DNA from: Rhodothermus sp.
GTDB taxonomy: Bacteria; Bacteroidota; Rhodothermia; Rhodothermales; Rhodothermaceae
Reading direction: 5' to 3'
NCBI GenBank assembly: GCA_030950375.1
Contig: JAUZRN010000013.1
Location: forward strand, 1 to 64,000
Length of the DNA stretch: 64,000 nucleotides
Below are positions 53,915 through 62,016 of this stretch, piece after piece. Each line of letters begins with the position of its first letter. Positions within the stretch are counted from its first letter, which is position 1. The notes under the pieces were generated by a model. It was not told where the DNA came from. It made no database searches and saw nothing but the letters and a program-made list of their open reading frames with translations. Position numbers and translations under genes: made by a program.

Positions 53915-55330
53915 GTGTTGAACCAACCGGGGCCCGACGCCCCTACGGCCTTGGAAGCTGACGCACCGCCATCTCGTGTTGTTTTTTACCTGCTGACGTT
54001 TCCTTTTGAGCTGACTTCAGAGCCAGGTGCGCTCGTTCTGACCGGTGCGCTTTTTGTTCTGTTTTTGCTGATTTCGGCACTGCTGTCCGGCTCAGAGGCA
54101 GCGCTGTTGTCGTTGCGGACAGCCTGGCAGACCGTACAGGGGACAGTTGATCCGGTAAGCCGCCGGCTGCAGGAAGTGCTGGCTCGTCCCCGTCACCTGA
54201 TCCTCACGTTACAGCTACTCAACACGCTGGCGAATGTGGGGGCTGCGTTGATGGCAATGTTGCTGGCAGCGCGGTTGACCTGGATGGTACATGGGCCCCC
54301 GGCGTTGGTGTTGCTGACCGGGCTGGTCGTGGTGGCGTTTGTGTTGCTGATTGTAGGCGAGATCACGCCCCGGTTGTTGGCCGGACGCTATGCAGAGCCA
54401 TTTGCGCGACGGATCGCTGCACCGGTCTGGGTACTGCAGCGGGTGCTATATCCATTGACGGACGCGCTGGTGCGGGTGATCGTTCAGGTGCAGCAACGGT
54501 TGCGGGGCCCGGAGCGGCCGCTCTCGGCGGATGAGCTGAAGGCTCTGGAGATTGCAGGCGACGGCAGCATGCTGGGCGAGGAGGAGCGGGAGTTGCTGAC
54601 CGCTATTCTGGAGTTTGGCGAGACCACCGTGCGGGAAATTATGGTCAGCCGACTGGATATCGTGGCTATCCCGGAGGCTGCTACGTTTGGCGAAGTGCTC
54701 GAACGCATCCGCAGCAGCGGGCATTCGCGTCTGCCGCTCTACGCTGAACATCTCGATAACATTCAGGGGATTGTCTATGCCAAAGATCTCCTGCCCTTCC
54801 TGGGGCGGGCTGAGCTGGACAAGCCTCTGAACTGGCGGGAGCTTGCTCGTCCAGCCATGTTCGTACCGCTCAGCAAGCGGCTTGATGCACTGCTCCGTGA
54901 TTTTCAACGGCGGAAGACGCACATGGCCATCGTGGTCGATGAATATGGCGGGACCGCTGGGCTGGTAACCCTGGAAGATGTACTGGAAGAGATCGTGGGG
55001 GACATTCGTGATGAGCATGATGAGGACGAGCCGGTGCTTTACGAGCAGATCGATGCCCACACGTACCGGATAGATGCCCGGATGAACCTGGACGATCTGG
55101 CCGAGCTTTTAGGTGTTGAGCTGAATACCGATTCATTTGATTTTGAAACGCTGGGAGGGTTAATCTTTCACCTGCTTGGCGTCATTCCAGAACCAGGCGA
55201 CGAGGTGCAGTACGGGCCCCTGCACTTGCGCGTGGAAACGGTCGACAATTATCGAATCGGCCAGGTGCTGGTGCGGGTTGAATCGGCATCTGTGACGGTC
55301 CGCAAAAATGAAAATGGACGTGAAAAATGA
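53915..55330 (+). CDS. HlyC/CorC (CNNM) family protein with CBS domains
   Basis: The 471-residue protein has an N-terminal DUF21/CNNM membrane domain (LFVLFLLISALLSGSEAALLSLR and three further helices). A CBS pair follows (TVREIMVSRLDIVAI near residue 240, MAIVVDEYGGTAGLVTLEDVLEEIVGDI near 335, short motif VDEYGGTAGLVTLED). The CorC_HlyC tail (YRIDARMNLDDLAELLG) ends it. Members are linked to magnesium/cobalt homeostasis. The start is GTG 53915. The stop overlaps the next ATG by 4 nt. Confidence 0.94.
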   Translation: MLNQPGPDAPTALEADAPPSRVVFYLLTFPFELTSEPGALVLTGALFVLFLLISALLSGSEAALLSLRTAWQTVQGTVDPVSRRLQEVLARPRHLILTLQLLNTLANVGAALMAMLLAARLTWMVHGPPALVLLTGLVVVAFVLLIVGEITPRLLAGRYAEPFARRIAAPVWVLQRVLYPLTDALVRVIVQVQQRLRGPERPLSADELKALEIAGDGSMLGEEERELLTAILEFGETTVREIMVSRLDIVAIPEAATFGEVLERIRSSGHSRLPLYAEHLDNIQGIVYAKDLLPFLGRAELDKPLNWRELARPAMFVPLSKRLDALLRDFQRRKTHMAIVVDEYGGTAGLVTLEDVLEEIVGDIRDEHDEDEPVLYEQIDAHTYRIDARMNLDDLAELLGVELNTDSFDFETLGGLIFHLLGVIPEPGDEVQYGPLHLRVETVDNYRIGQVLVRVESASVTVRKNENGREK

Positions 55331-55713
55331 CCTGGTTGCTGGTGGCCGTTGGTCTGGGCTGTTGTGCGGGGCCATCTGAGACGCCGGTGGCAGCCTCCAG
55401 AGGACAGCTGTCGATGTGGTCCCGGACTGTGCCGGAAAGCAGCACGTCGGCTGATCCCTGGCTGGCCTACGATAAGGTGCAGCATATGACGTTTTCCTTT
55501 CTCTGGACACTGGGCAGTCAATACACGCTGGAGCAGAAGGTAGGATGGCGCAGGGGACGAGCCCTGCCGGTGGCTGTGGGCACAACGGTGGTGGTGGGGA
55601 TGGCCAAGGAACTGTATGACTGGAAAGTGGGTCCAAGGCGTCGCTTCAGCTATCGCGATCTGGTGGCAGATGGGCTGGGAATTGTCCTGGCCGTTGGTTT
55701 TATTCTGCTGTAA
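55327..55713 (+). CDS. YfiM-like (DUF2279) lipoprotein
   Basis: The 128-residue product begins with a short hydrophobic segment ending in a Cys pair (VAVGLGCC), plausible as a lipobox. It carries the YfiM/DUF2279 pattern DKVQHMTFSFLWTLGSQY near residue 48 and KELYDWKVG...FSYRDLVADGLGIVL near 95-120. The function is unknown. Its start overlaps the CorC gene stop (ATGA), so they are translationally coupled. Confidence 0.8.
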   Translation: MTWLLVAVGLGCCAGPSETPVAASRGQLSMWSRTVPESSTSADPWLAYDKVQHMTFSFLWTLGSQYTLEQKVGWRRGRALPVAVGTTVVVGMAKELYDWKVGPRRRFSYRDLVADGLGIVLAVGFILL

Positions 55714-55750
55714 ACTCAGAGGTAAACGAGGCAGTTAGGCCTCTGTAATT

Positions 55751-57253
55751 ATGCGTGAATACAAAGAGTACTGCGGAATTTTTGGCATATACAACGCCCC
55801 TAATGCTGCACGGCTGATCTACTACGGACTGCATGCACTCCAGCATCGCGGGCAGGAGTCGGCCGGGATTGTCACCGCTACGTATGACGAGGTACGGCAA
55901 CGCCCCATCATGATGGTACATAAAGATTTCGGGCTGGTGCTTGATGTGTTTGATGACCCGGCCATTTTTGAAACAAAATTGCTGGGACGTGCCGGCATCG
56001 GTCACAATCGATATTCGACAAGTGGTTCGGCTACCAATCCGGCCAATATTCAACCGTTTGTGGTGCACTATCGTGGCGGGAACATTGCTCTGGCCCACAA
56101 TGGCAACCTCTCCAACGCCCGAGAATTGCGCCATGCCTTCAGCGAGCGGGGCACGCTCTTTCAGACCACCAGTGATAGTGAGCTGATTCTACACCTGATT
56201 GCCCAGAGCCGTCGGCAACGCCAGATCGATCAGATCATTGACGCATTGACGCAGCTCGAAGGGGCCTTTTCGCTGTTGATCCTGACCGATACCTCCCTCA
56301 TTGCAGTGCGCGATCCAAGTGGCTTCCGACCGTTAGCGCTGGGAAGACTGCGTAACGAGGAGGGTTCGTGGGCTTACTGTGTAGCCAGCGAAACGTGTGC
56401 TTTCGACCTGATCGGTGCAGAATATATCCGGGATGTTGAGCCCGGCGAAATCCTGGTGATCGACCAGAAAGGGTGTGCGACCGGTCAGTTCGATCGCTAC
56501 TTTCTGCCGCGTCGCTATCGCATCAGCCAGTGCATCTTTGAATACGTTTATTTTGCCCGGCCCGACTCGAAGATTTTCGGTGAAATGGTCGATAAGGTAC
56601 GCCGTAAGCTGGGCAAGCAGCTGGCCCATGAGGCGCCGGTGCCGGTTGTTGGGCCAGATGATAAGCCGCCCATCGTCATCTCTGTGCCTGACTCTTCCAA
56701 TACCATCGCCCTGGGATACACGACGGAATGCCAGAAGCTGGGCTATCGGTGCCGCTACGAAATTGGCCTGATTCGCAATCATTACGTCGGACGTACCTTC
56801 ATCGCGCCGGGACAGGATCGCCGAGAAATGCGCGTGCGCTGCAAGTTTAATACGGTGGAAGGGGTGTTGCGTGACCGGATTGTCGTGGTGGTGGACGACT
56901 CCATCGTGCGCGGCACGACATCGCGTTTTCTGGTTAACATGTTGCGCCAGGCGGGAGCGCGCGAGGTGCACCTACGGATTGCTTCTCCGCCGGTGATCAG
57001 TCCCTGCTTTTATGGAATGGATTTTCCGAGCGCTGAGGAATTGCTGGCCAATAAGTTCGCCAGCATTGAAGCGATGCGCCAGTGGCTGGGCGTGGATTCA
57101 CTGGCTTATCTGTCGGTAGAGGGATTGATGGAGGCTGTTCGGACAGCCCATCCTGATGGACTGGACTATTGCAATGCCTGTTTTACGGCCGATTATCCGG
57201 TGCCCGTCGAGATGGGGGTGACCAAAGAAGAAAACGAATGGGAGGCTCAATAG
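55751..57253 (+). CDS. purF: Amidophosphoribosyltransferase
   Basis: PurF makes 5-phosphoribosylamine from PRPP and glutamine, the first committed step of purine synthesis. The 500-residue product has a 7-residue propeptide before the catalytic Cys8 (CGIFGIYNAP). A glutaminase domain follows (HRGQESAGIV, HNGNLSNA), then a phosphoribosyltransferase domain with the PRPP loop VVVDDSIVRGTT. Cys in SQCIFEYVYFARPDS, SPCFYGMD and YCNACF match the 4Fe-4S ligands of the Bacillus-type enzyme. The last 7 nt overlap the convergent ggt gene. Confidence 0.96.
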   Translation: MREYKEYCGIFGIYNAPNAARLIYYGLHALQHRGQESAGIVTATYDEVRQRPIMMVHKDFGLVLDVFDDPAIFETKLLGRAGIGHNRYSTSGSATNPANIQPFVVHYRGGNIALAHNGNLSNARELRHAFSERGTLFQTTSDSELILHLIAQSRRQRQIDQIIDALTQLEGAFSLLILTDTSLIAVRDPSGFRPLALGRLRNEEGSWAYCVASETCAFDLIGAEYIRDVEPGEILVIDQKGCATGQFDRYFLPRRYRISQCIFEYVYFARPDSKIFGEMVDKVRRKLGKQLAHEAPVPVVGPDDKPPIVISVPDSSNTIALGYTTECQKLGYRCRYEIGLIRNHYVGRTFIAPGQDRREMRVRCKFNTVEGVLRDRIVVVVDDSIVRGTTSRFLVNMLRQAGAREVHLRIASPPVISPCFYGMDFPSAEELLANKFASIEAMRQWLGVDSLAYLSVEGLMEAVRTAHPDGLDYCNACFTADYPVPVEMGVTKEENEWEAQ

Positions 57254-59049
57254 CCGGCCGCTCCCCCTTCACCACGCGGATCGACCCCGGCCAGATAGAC
57301 GCGGGTTACGTCTGACAGCGGCGCCAGCGGGTCGGCTCCATAGAGTACCTGGATCGCATGGGCGCGTCCACTGGTGCCGCGGCGCTCGACCACCTTCCAG
57401 CCGCGCCGCTGCAGGTTTTCTACTACATCCGGTGCCAACCCCCGTCGCTCGTAGTACAGCACATCGGGTAGCCACTGATGATGAATACGCGGGGCCAGCA
57501 CGGCCTGCTGAATGTTCATGCCATGATCAATGACATTCAGAATTAACTGGAAGACTGTCGTGATAATGGTCGAGCCGCCAGGCGTGCCCAGCACCAGAAA
57601 AAGCCGTCCCTGTGGATCTTCCACGATCGTCGGGGTCATGGACGACAGCATGCGCTTGCCCGGTTCGATAGCATTGGCTTCGGAGCCAACCAGCCCGTAC
57701 ATATTGGGTACGCCCGGTGCCGCGCTAAAGTCGTCCATTTCGTTGTTCAGAAAGAAACCGGCGCCATCGACAACGACCAACGAGCCATAGGGACCGTTGA
57801 TCGTGGTGGTCACACTGACCGCGTTGCCTTCGTTGTCGACCACCGAATAGTGCGTGGTTTCTCGGGACTCGAAGGCCCAAGGATCGCCGTGCGTGATGCG
57901 CCTGCTGGTATCGGCGCGATAGGGGTTAAAGTCGGCCATGCGCTGCCGCATGTATTCCTTGCTGATCAGGCCATGCTCCGGGATTTCCACAAAATCAGGA
58001 TCGCCGAGCCAGTGAGCCCGGTCTGCGTAGACGCGGCGCATGGCTTCGGCCATCAGATGGATGGTAGCACTGCTTCCAAATCCCATCGCGGCGATATCGA
58101 ACGGCTCAACGGCGTTGAGAAGCTGAATCAATCCGATGCCACCCGAAGAAGGAGGGCCCATCGAGATGATCCGGTACCCCCGGTAGGTTCCGATAACCGG
58201 TGGCCGTTCGATGGCGCGATAGGCCGCAAGGTCCTCATGCGTGATCAGTCCACCGCCCCGTTGCATTTCGGCCACGATCAAATCAGCCGTCTTGCCCCGA
58301 TAGAAGTCGGCAGCTCCCTGCTGCTGAATGCGCCGGAGCGTTCGTGCCAGATCCTGCTGTATGAACAGCTCACCTTCTCGAAAGGGTGTTGCTTTCGTGA
58401 AGTACTTTCGCGTCGAAGGGTAGCGTGAGAACGCCTCGCGGAAAGCATTGAAGCGGGCCGCCTGTTCGCGCGTGAGGCGAAAGCCTTCTTCGGCCAGTCG
58501 AATGGCCGGTTCGAGCACTTCGGCCCGGGAGAGCCGACCATATTTTTCATGGGCCATCAGTAAGCCAGCTACGGAGCCGGGCACGCCGGAGGCCAGGTAT
58601 CCCTGCTGGCTACGCTCCGGTACAAACTGCCCGTTTTCGTCCAGAAACATGTCGCGGGTAGCAGCCCGGGGAGCCGTTTCCCGGAAGTCGATGGTCGTCG
58701 TGCGGCCGTCGGCAAAGCGGATCACCATAAATCCGCCACCACCGAGATTACCAGCTACCGGATGCACAACGGCCAGGGCAAAGCCGGTAGCGACGGCCGC
58801 GTCGATGGCGTTGCCACCGCGTCGGAGCATCTCCAGGCCCGCCTCGGAGGCTTCCGGACGAGCCGAAACCACCAGGCCGTGATAGGCCCGGTACGGGCGC
58901 GGCACCTCACCCACCTGGGCCTGTGCGGGCGGCCCTACCAGCAACAGTGCGCCTAACCAGTAGGCCAGCCAGGTCCGGGCGCGAAAATAACGGGTAAATT
59001 GGGAGCTAACGTTACCACTGGATGGGTCAAAAGGTAACAAATGCGCCAT
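57247..59049 (-). CDS. ggt: Gamma-glutamyltransferase
   Basis: GGT cleaves gamma-glutamyl bonds such as those of glutathione and matures by autocleavage. The 600-residue precursor has a signal peptide (YWLGALLLVGPPAQAQ). The large-subunit part carries MLRRGGNAIDAAVATGFALAVVHP (short motif GGNAIDAAVA). The nucleophilic Thr lies at the cleavage point in ETTHYSVVDNEGNAVS, followed by NNEMDDFS. I start at ATG 59049; other starts at 59109 and 59100 exist. It is exported and converges with purF with a 7-nt overlap. Confidence 0.95.
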   Translation of the reverse strand: MAHLLPFDPSSGNVSSQFTRYFRARTWLAYWLGALLLVGPPAQAQVGEVPRPYRAYHGLVVSARPEASEAGLEMLRRGGNAIDAAVATGFALAVVHPVAGNLGGGGFMVIRFADGRTTTIDFRETAPRAATRDMFLDENGQFVPERSQQGYLASGVPGSVAGLLMAHEKYGRLSRAEVLEPAIRLAEEGFRLTREQAARFNAFREAFSRYPSTRKYFTKATPFREGELFIQQDLARTLRRIQQQGAADFYRGKTADLIVAEMQRGGGLITHEDLAAYRAIERPPVIGTYRGYRIISMGPPSSGGIGLIQLLNAVEPFDIAAMGFGSSATIHLMAEAMRRVYADRAHWLGDPDFVEIPEHGLISKEYMRQRMADFNPYRADTSRRITHGDPWAFESRETTHYSVVDNEGNAVSVTTTINGPYGSLVVVDGAGFFLNNEMDDFSAAPGVPNMYGLVGSEANAIEPGKRMLSSMTPTIVEDPQGRLFLVLGTPGGSTIITTVFQLILNVIDHGMNIQQAVLAPRIHHQWLPDVLYYERRGLAPDVVENLQRRGWKVVERRGTSGRAHAIQVLYGADPLAPLSDVTRVYLAGVDPRGEGGAAGY

Positions 59050-59165
59050 AAGCGCAATTTGAAAGCGCTTTTGTTGCCTATTGAAACGGTGACATCTCAT
59101 CGTGGACACTGGTATATTGCTTGTCCCGCCTTGCTCTGCCGTGTGTGATTAAAAAACATGGAGTT

Positions 59166-59258
59166 ATGCGGTATCGTATCGATCAGGCCATCCGCTTCCT
59201 GACGATCAGTGCTGGGGTGGTAGGTCTGCTGGTGTACATGGTATTTCGCCTGTTGTGA
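59166..59258 (+). CDS. 30-residue single-helix membrane protein
   Basis: An ATG at 59166 opens a short frame that ends with TGA at 59256-59258. The product has a basic start (MRYRIDQAIRFL) and one hydrophobic helix (SAGVVGLLVYMVFRLL). Such tiny membrane proteins are often real, but nothing beyond composition and a GGAG two bases upstream supports it. It lies between ggt (minus) and the amidohydrolase operon (minus), alone on the plus strand. Confidence 0.5.
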   Translation: MRYRIDQAIRFLTISAGVVGLLVYMVFRLL

Positions 59259-59286
59259 GGCTGGACCAGCAGTCGTGGCTTTGACG

Positions 59287-60621
59287 TCAGTGGGTCGTCG
59301 GGTGTAGCTCAAGGCCCGGCTGCCGAGGAAGAAATTCTTGATAAAGCCGCAGCTGGCGGTTGTCCATGGGAATCAGGTATCCGTCGATAAATACGTAGCG
59401 CACCTGTGTTTTCGGTTCAAACGGGTCGCCGTCGGTTACAAACAGATTAGCTTTTTTCCCCACTTCCAGTGAGCCAATCAGGTCATCTACACCAAAGATT
59501 TCAGCCGGGTTGATGGTAATGGCACGGAGGGCTGCTTCGCGGCCCAGTCCGTAAACAGCTGCAAAGCCTGCATGATAGGGAAGATTGCGCACATTTGCGG
59601 CGTCGCCCGTGCGAATCGCAATCTTGACGCCGGCTGCATGCAGCAGGCCTGCATTGGCATAAGCCTTATCATAGCGGTCCGATTCCCGGGTAGGGAGCGA
59701 GAGGATCGGGCCGACCAGGCAGGGAATTCCTGCTTCAGCGATTTTGTCGGCTACGCGCCAGCCTTCGGCAACGCCACTGAAGATCACGCGCTTGAGCCCC
59801 CGCTTTTTGACCCATTGAATGGCCTCCAGGATGTCCGGAGCCAGGTCTACCTTGATCATGAGGGGCATTTCTCCGCGAAGGACGGGTAGCAGGGCCTGCA
59901 TAGCCGGTACGTAGAGCGGTCGGGGATTTTGCTCCGGATTCGCACGATAGGCCGAGTCAATGCGAGCGTAGAGCTCGGCACGGTCCCACACCTCGTTCAG
60001 TTTCTCCATCGCCTGTCGAAAGGCTTTTTCAATATCCTCTGGTTTGCGCCGATCCCAGGGACCACGCCGTCCCTTGGAGGGAAAATCAAGCACCATCAGG
60101 CGCACACCACCTACGTGCATCTGTTCAGGGGTATAGCCGAACAGATTAATCAGGGCGGCTTTGCCTGGCAGCAATCCCCCTGCGGGTTCGGTAATGACCG
60201 TGGTGATGCCATTGACGCGATTGACTGGGATAAGCACTGAATTCGGATTGACAGCCGTCAGGGCATCGACCTGGGGGGTCAGGTCCCCCTGTTCACGGTA
60301 ATCCCGTGTTTCCGGAAGGGAGCGAATTTCGACCAGTCCCAGATAGGTGCCGCTATCGATGAAGCCGGGATAGATCTCCAGCCCCGTGCAGTCGATGATC
60401 TCGGCGTCTGGTGGGATTTCGACGTCCGTCCCAATGGCTACGATACGATCGTTCTGGATGATCAACGTGCCGCGTTCGATCACGCCCTGGGTGACGGTGA
60501 TAATACGGGCGTTGGTCAGGGCAAAGACACCCCGGCGGGCTTTGGGCACATCCGTAGCCTGTACAGCTGGCAGACGCAGTAGCCAGCCGATGATCCCGAG
60601 GAATAAGAGCAGGCGTTTCAT
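59287..60621 (-). CDS. Secreted amidohydrolase-fold protein lacking His-x-His
   Basis: The 444-residue protein has a signal peptide (LLLFLGIIGWLLRLPAVQA) and the composite fold of amidohydrolases (ALTNARIITVTQGVIERG; late GSLEVGKKANLFVTDGDP). At residues 86-95, where the metal-binding His-x-His should follow GFID, it reads GFIDSGTYLG. The later metal His positions also look lost (MIKVDLA, VIFSGVAEG). The final Asp region is kept (IRTGDAA). It is therefore probably not a classical metal hydrolase. The start overlaps the previous gene's stop by 4 nt (ATGA). Confidence 0.88.
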   Translation of the reverse strand: MKRLLLFLGIIGWLLRLPAVQATDVPKARRGVFALTNARIITVTQGVIERGTLIIQNDRIVAIGTDVEIPPDAEIIDCTGLEIYPGFIDSGTYLGLVEIRSLPETRDYREQGDLTPQVDALTAVNPNSVLIPVNRVNGITTVITEPAGGLLPGKAALINLFGYTPEQMHVGGVRLMVLDFPSKGRRGPWDRRKPEDIEKAFRQAMEKLNEVWDRAELYARIDSAYRANPEQNPRPLYVPAMQALLPVLRGEMPLMIKVDLAPDILEAIQWVKKRGLKRVIFSGVAEGWRVADKIAEAGIPCLVGPILSLPTRESDRYDKAYANAGLLHAAGVKIAIRTGDAANVRNLPYHAGFAAVYGLGREAALRAITINPAEIFGVDDLIGSLEVGKKANLFVTDGDPFEPKTQVRYVFIDGYLIPMDNRQLRLYQEFLPRQPGLELHPTTH

Positions 60622-62003
60622 TGCTGCACCGATTGCAGGGTTTGGGTGAGAAACGCGATCAAGTCGACTCCTTCCAGACAGCGCTGATGATGCTGATGAT
60701 CTCCCCAACGTATGGCCAGCTCTACGGGCCGTTCAGGGTCTACGCGCAGTCGCATATCATCCGGATCGCGGTCCGCATCGAAGCGCACAATGCCGTCCAC
60801 AATGGTTTTCTTACAGACCGCATAGATCGAAAGCGGGTGCGCGCTGAAAATCGCCAGATCCGCATCTTTACCCACTTCGATGGAACCGACACGGTCTTCA
60901 ATGCCAAGCTGGCGGGCCGGATTGATTGTAATCAGCGCCAGCGCTTCGTCTTCGGTCAGTCCGCCATACTTTATGGCCTTGGCAGCTTCGTGATACAGGT
61001 GACGGTTCAACTCGGGCGAATCCGAGTTGATAGAGGTAATCACACCGTTGCGGGTCAGAATGGCCGCATTGTAGGCGGTGGAGTAATAAACCTCGAACTT
61101 ATAGGCCCACCAGTCAGCAAAAACCGAAACCATGGCTCCAAAGGCGGCCAGCTCCGGAGCCACCTTGAAGGCTTCGTTTGCGTGCTGAAAGACCACGCGC
61201 CGGATGCCAAAATCTTTCAACACGCGCAGCAACATGAGAATTTCGTCGGCGCGATACGAATGGCAATGGATCAGAATGTTGCCACGCAGGATGTCGGCCA
61301 GCACTTCCAGGCGCTCGTTGTAGGGGGGCGGCACGGCGCGGGGGTTTCGTTTGCGTTCCCGCTCATAGCGCTCCCAGGCTTCCATGTAGCGCTGCGCTTT
61401 ATGGAAGGCATCGCGGATGACAAACTCCACCCCCATACGGGACAAAGGTGTGACGTTGTGGCCACGACCGTGCACCCGGATGGGATTTTCTCCCAGAGCA
61501 AACTTGATGGTCCGGGGAGCCCCTTCCATACGAAGGGCATCCGGGTCGGTCTCCCCGTAGCGATGCTTGATCGTTTCGTTCTGGCCGCCGATAACGTTGG
61601 CGGATCCATGCATCACGTGGGAGACGGTTACCCCCCCGGCCAGCGCCCGGTAAATACGAATGTCGTAAGGATTGAGCACATCCCCCACACTGACTTCGGC
61701 CGTCACTGGATTGGTGGCTTCGTTTACGTTGGAAATGGCGATATGCGCGTGGGCGTCGATAATGCCTGGCATGACGTAAAGGCCCGTGGCATCAATCACT
61801 TCGATCCCGTCCGGTACTTCCAGATGCTGGCCGATAGCAGCGATCTTCCCGTTCCGGATCAGGATATCTGTGTTGGGTAGCGTACCGTTGGTAACGGTCA
61901 ATACGGTGCCATTGCGGATAAACAGATCCCCTTTCCGCTGGGCATGGACGGTGTGCGTCAGCCCGAGCAGCAGACAGCAGGCAAGCAGGTAAGCACGCAA
62001 CAT
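60618..62003 (-). CDS. Secreted amidohydrolase with intact metal-binding motifs
   Basis: The 461-residue protein has a signal peptide (LLACCLLLGLTHTVHAQ) and a complete amidohydrolase active site. HAH is at residues 85-87 in GIIDAHAHI. LIHCHSYRADEIL and VVFQHANEAFK supply the next His ligands, and ITSINSDSPELN supplies the Asp. It resembles imidazolonepropionase/prolidase-like enzymes (COG1228 type); the substrate is unknown. It is the middle gene of three amidohydrolase-fold genes, 13 nt downstream of the first and overlapping the third by 4 nt. Confidence 0.9.
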   Translation of the reverse strand: MLRAYLLACCLLLGLTHTVHAQRKGDLFIRNGTVLTVTNGTLPNTDILIRNGKIAAIGQHLEVPDGIEVIDATGLYVMPGIIDAHAHIAISNVNEATNPVTAEVSVGDVLNPYDIRIYRALAGGVTVSHVMHGSANVIGGQNETIKHRYGETDPDALRMEGAPRTIKFALGENPIRVHGRGHNVTPLSRMGVEFVIRDAFHKAQRYMEAWERYERERKRNPRAVPPPYNERLEVLADILRGNILIHCHSYRADEILMLLRVLKDFGIRRVVFQHANEAFKVAPELAAFGAMVSVFADWWAYKFEVYYSTAYNAAILTRNGVITSINSDSPELNRHLYHEAAKAIKYGGLTEDEALALITINPARQLGIEDRVGSIEVGKDADLAIFSAHPLSIYAVCKKTIVDGIVRFDADRDPDDMRLRVDPERPVELAIRWGDHQHHQRCLEGVDLIAFLTQTLQSVQQ

Positions 62004-62016
62004 GGCCACAGGTAGG

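Noticed and set aside
60621-61880. 419-codon frame on the plus strand opposite the middle amidohydrolase
   Set aside because: The reverse-strand gene has a signal peptide and an intact active site, and the plus frame has neither.
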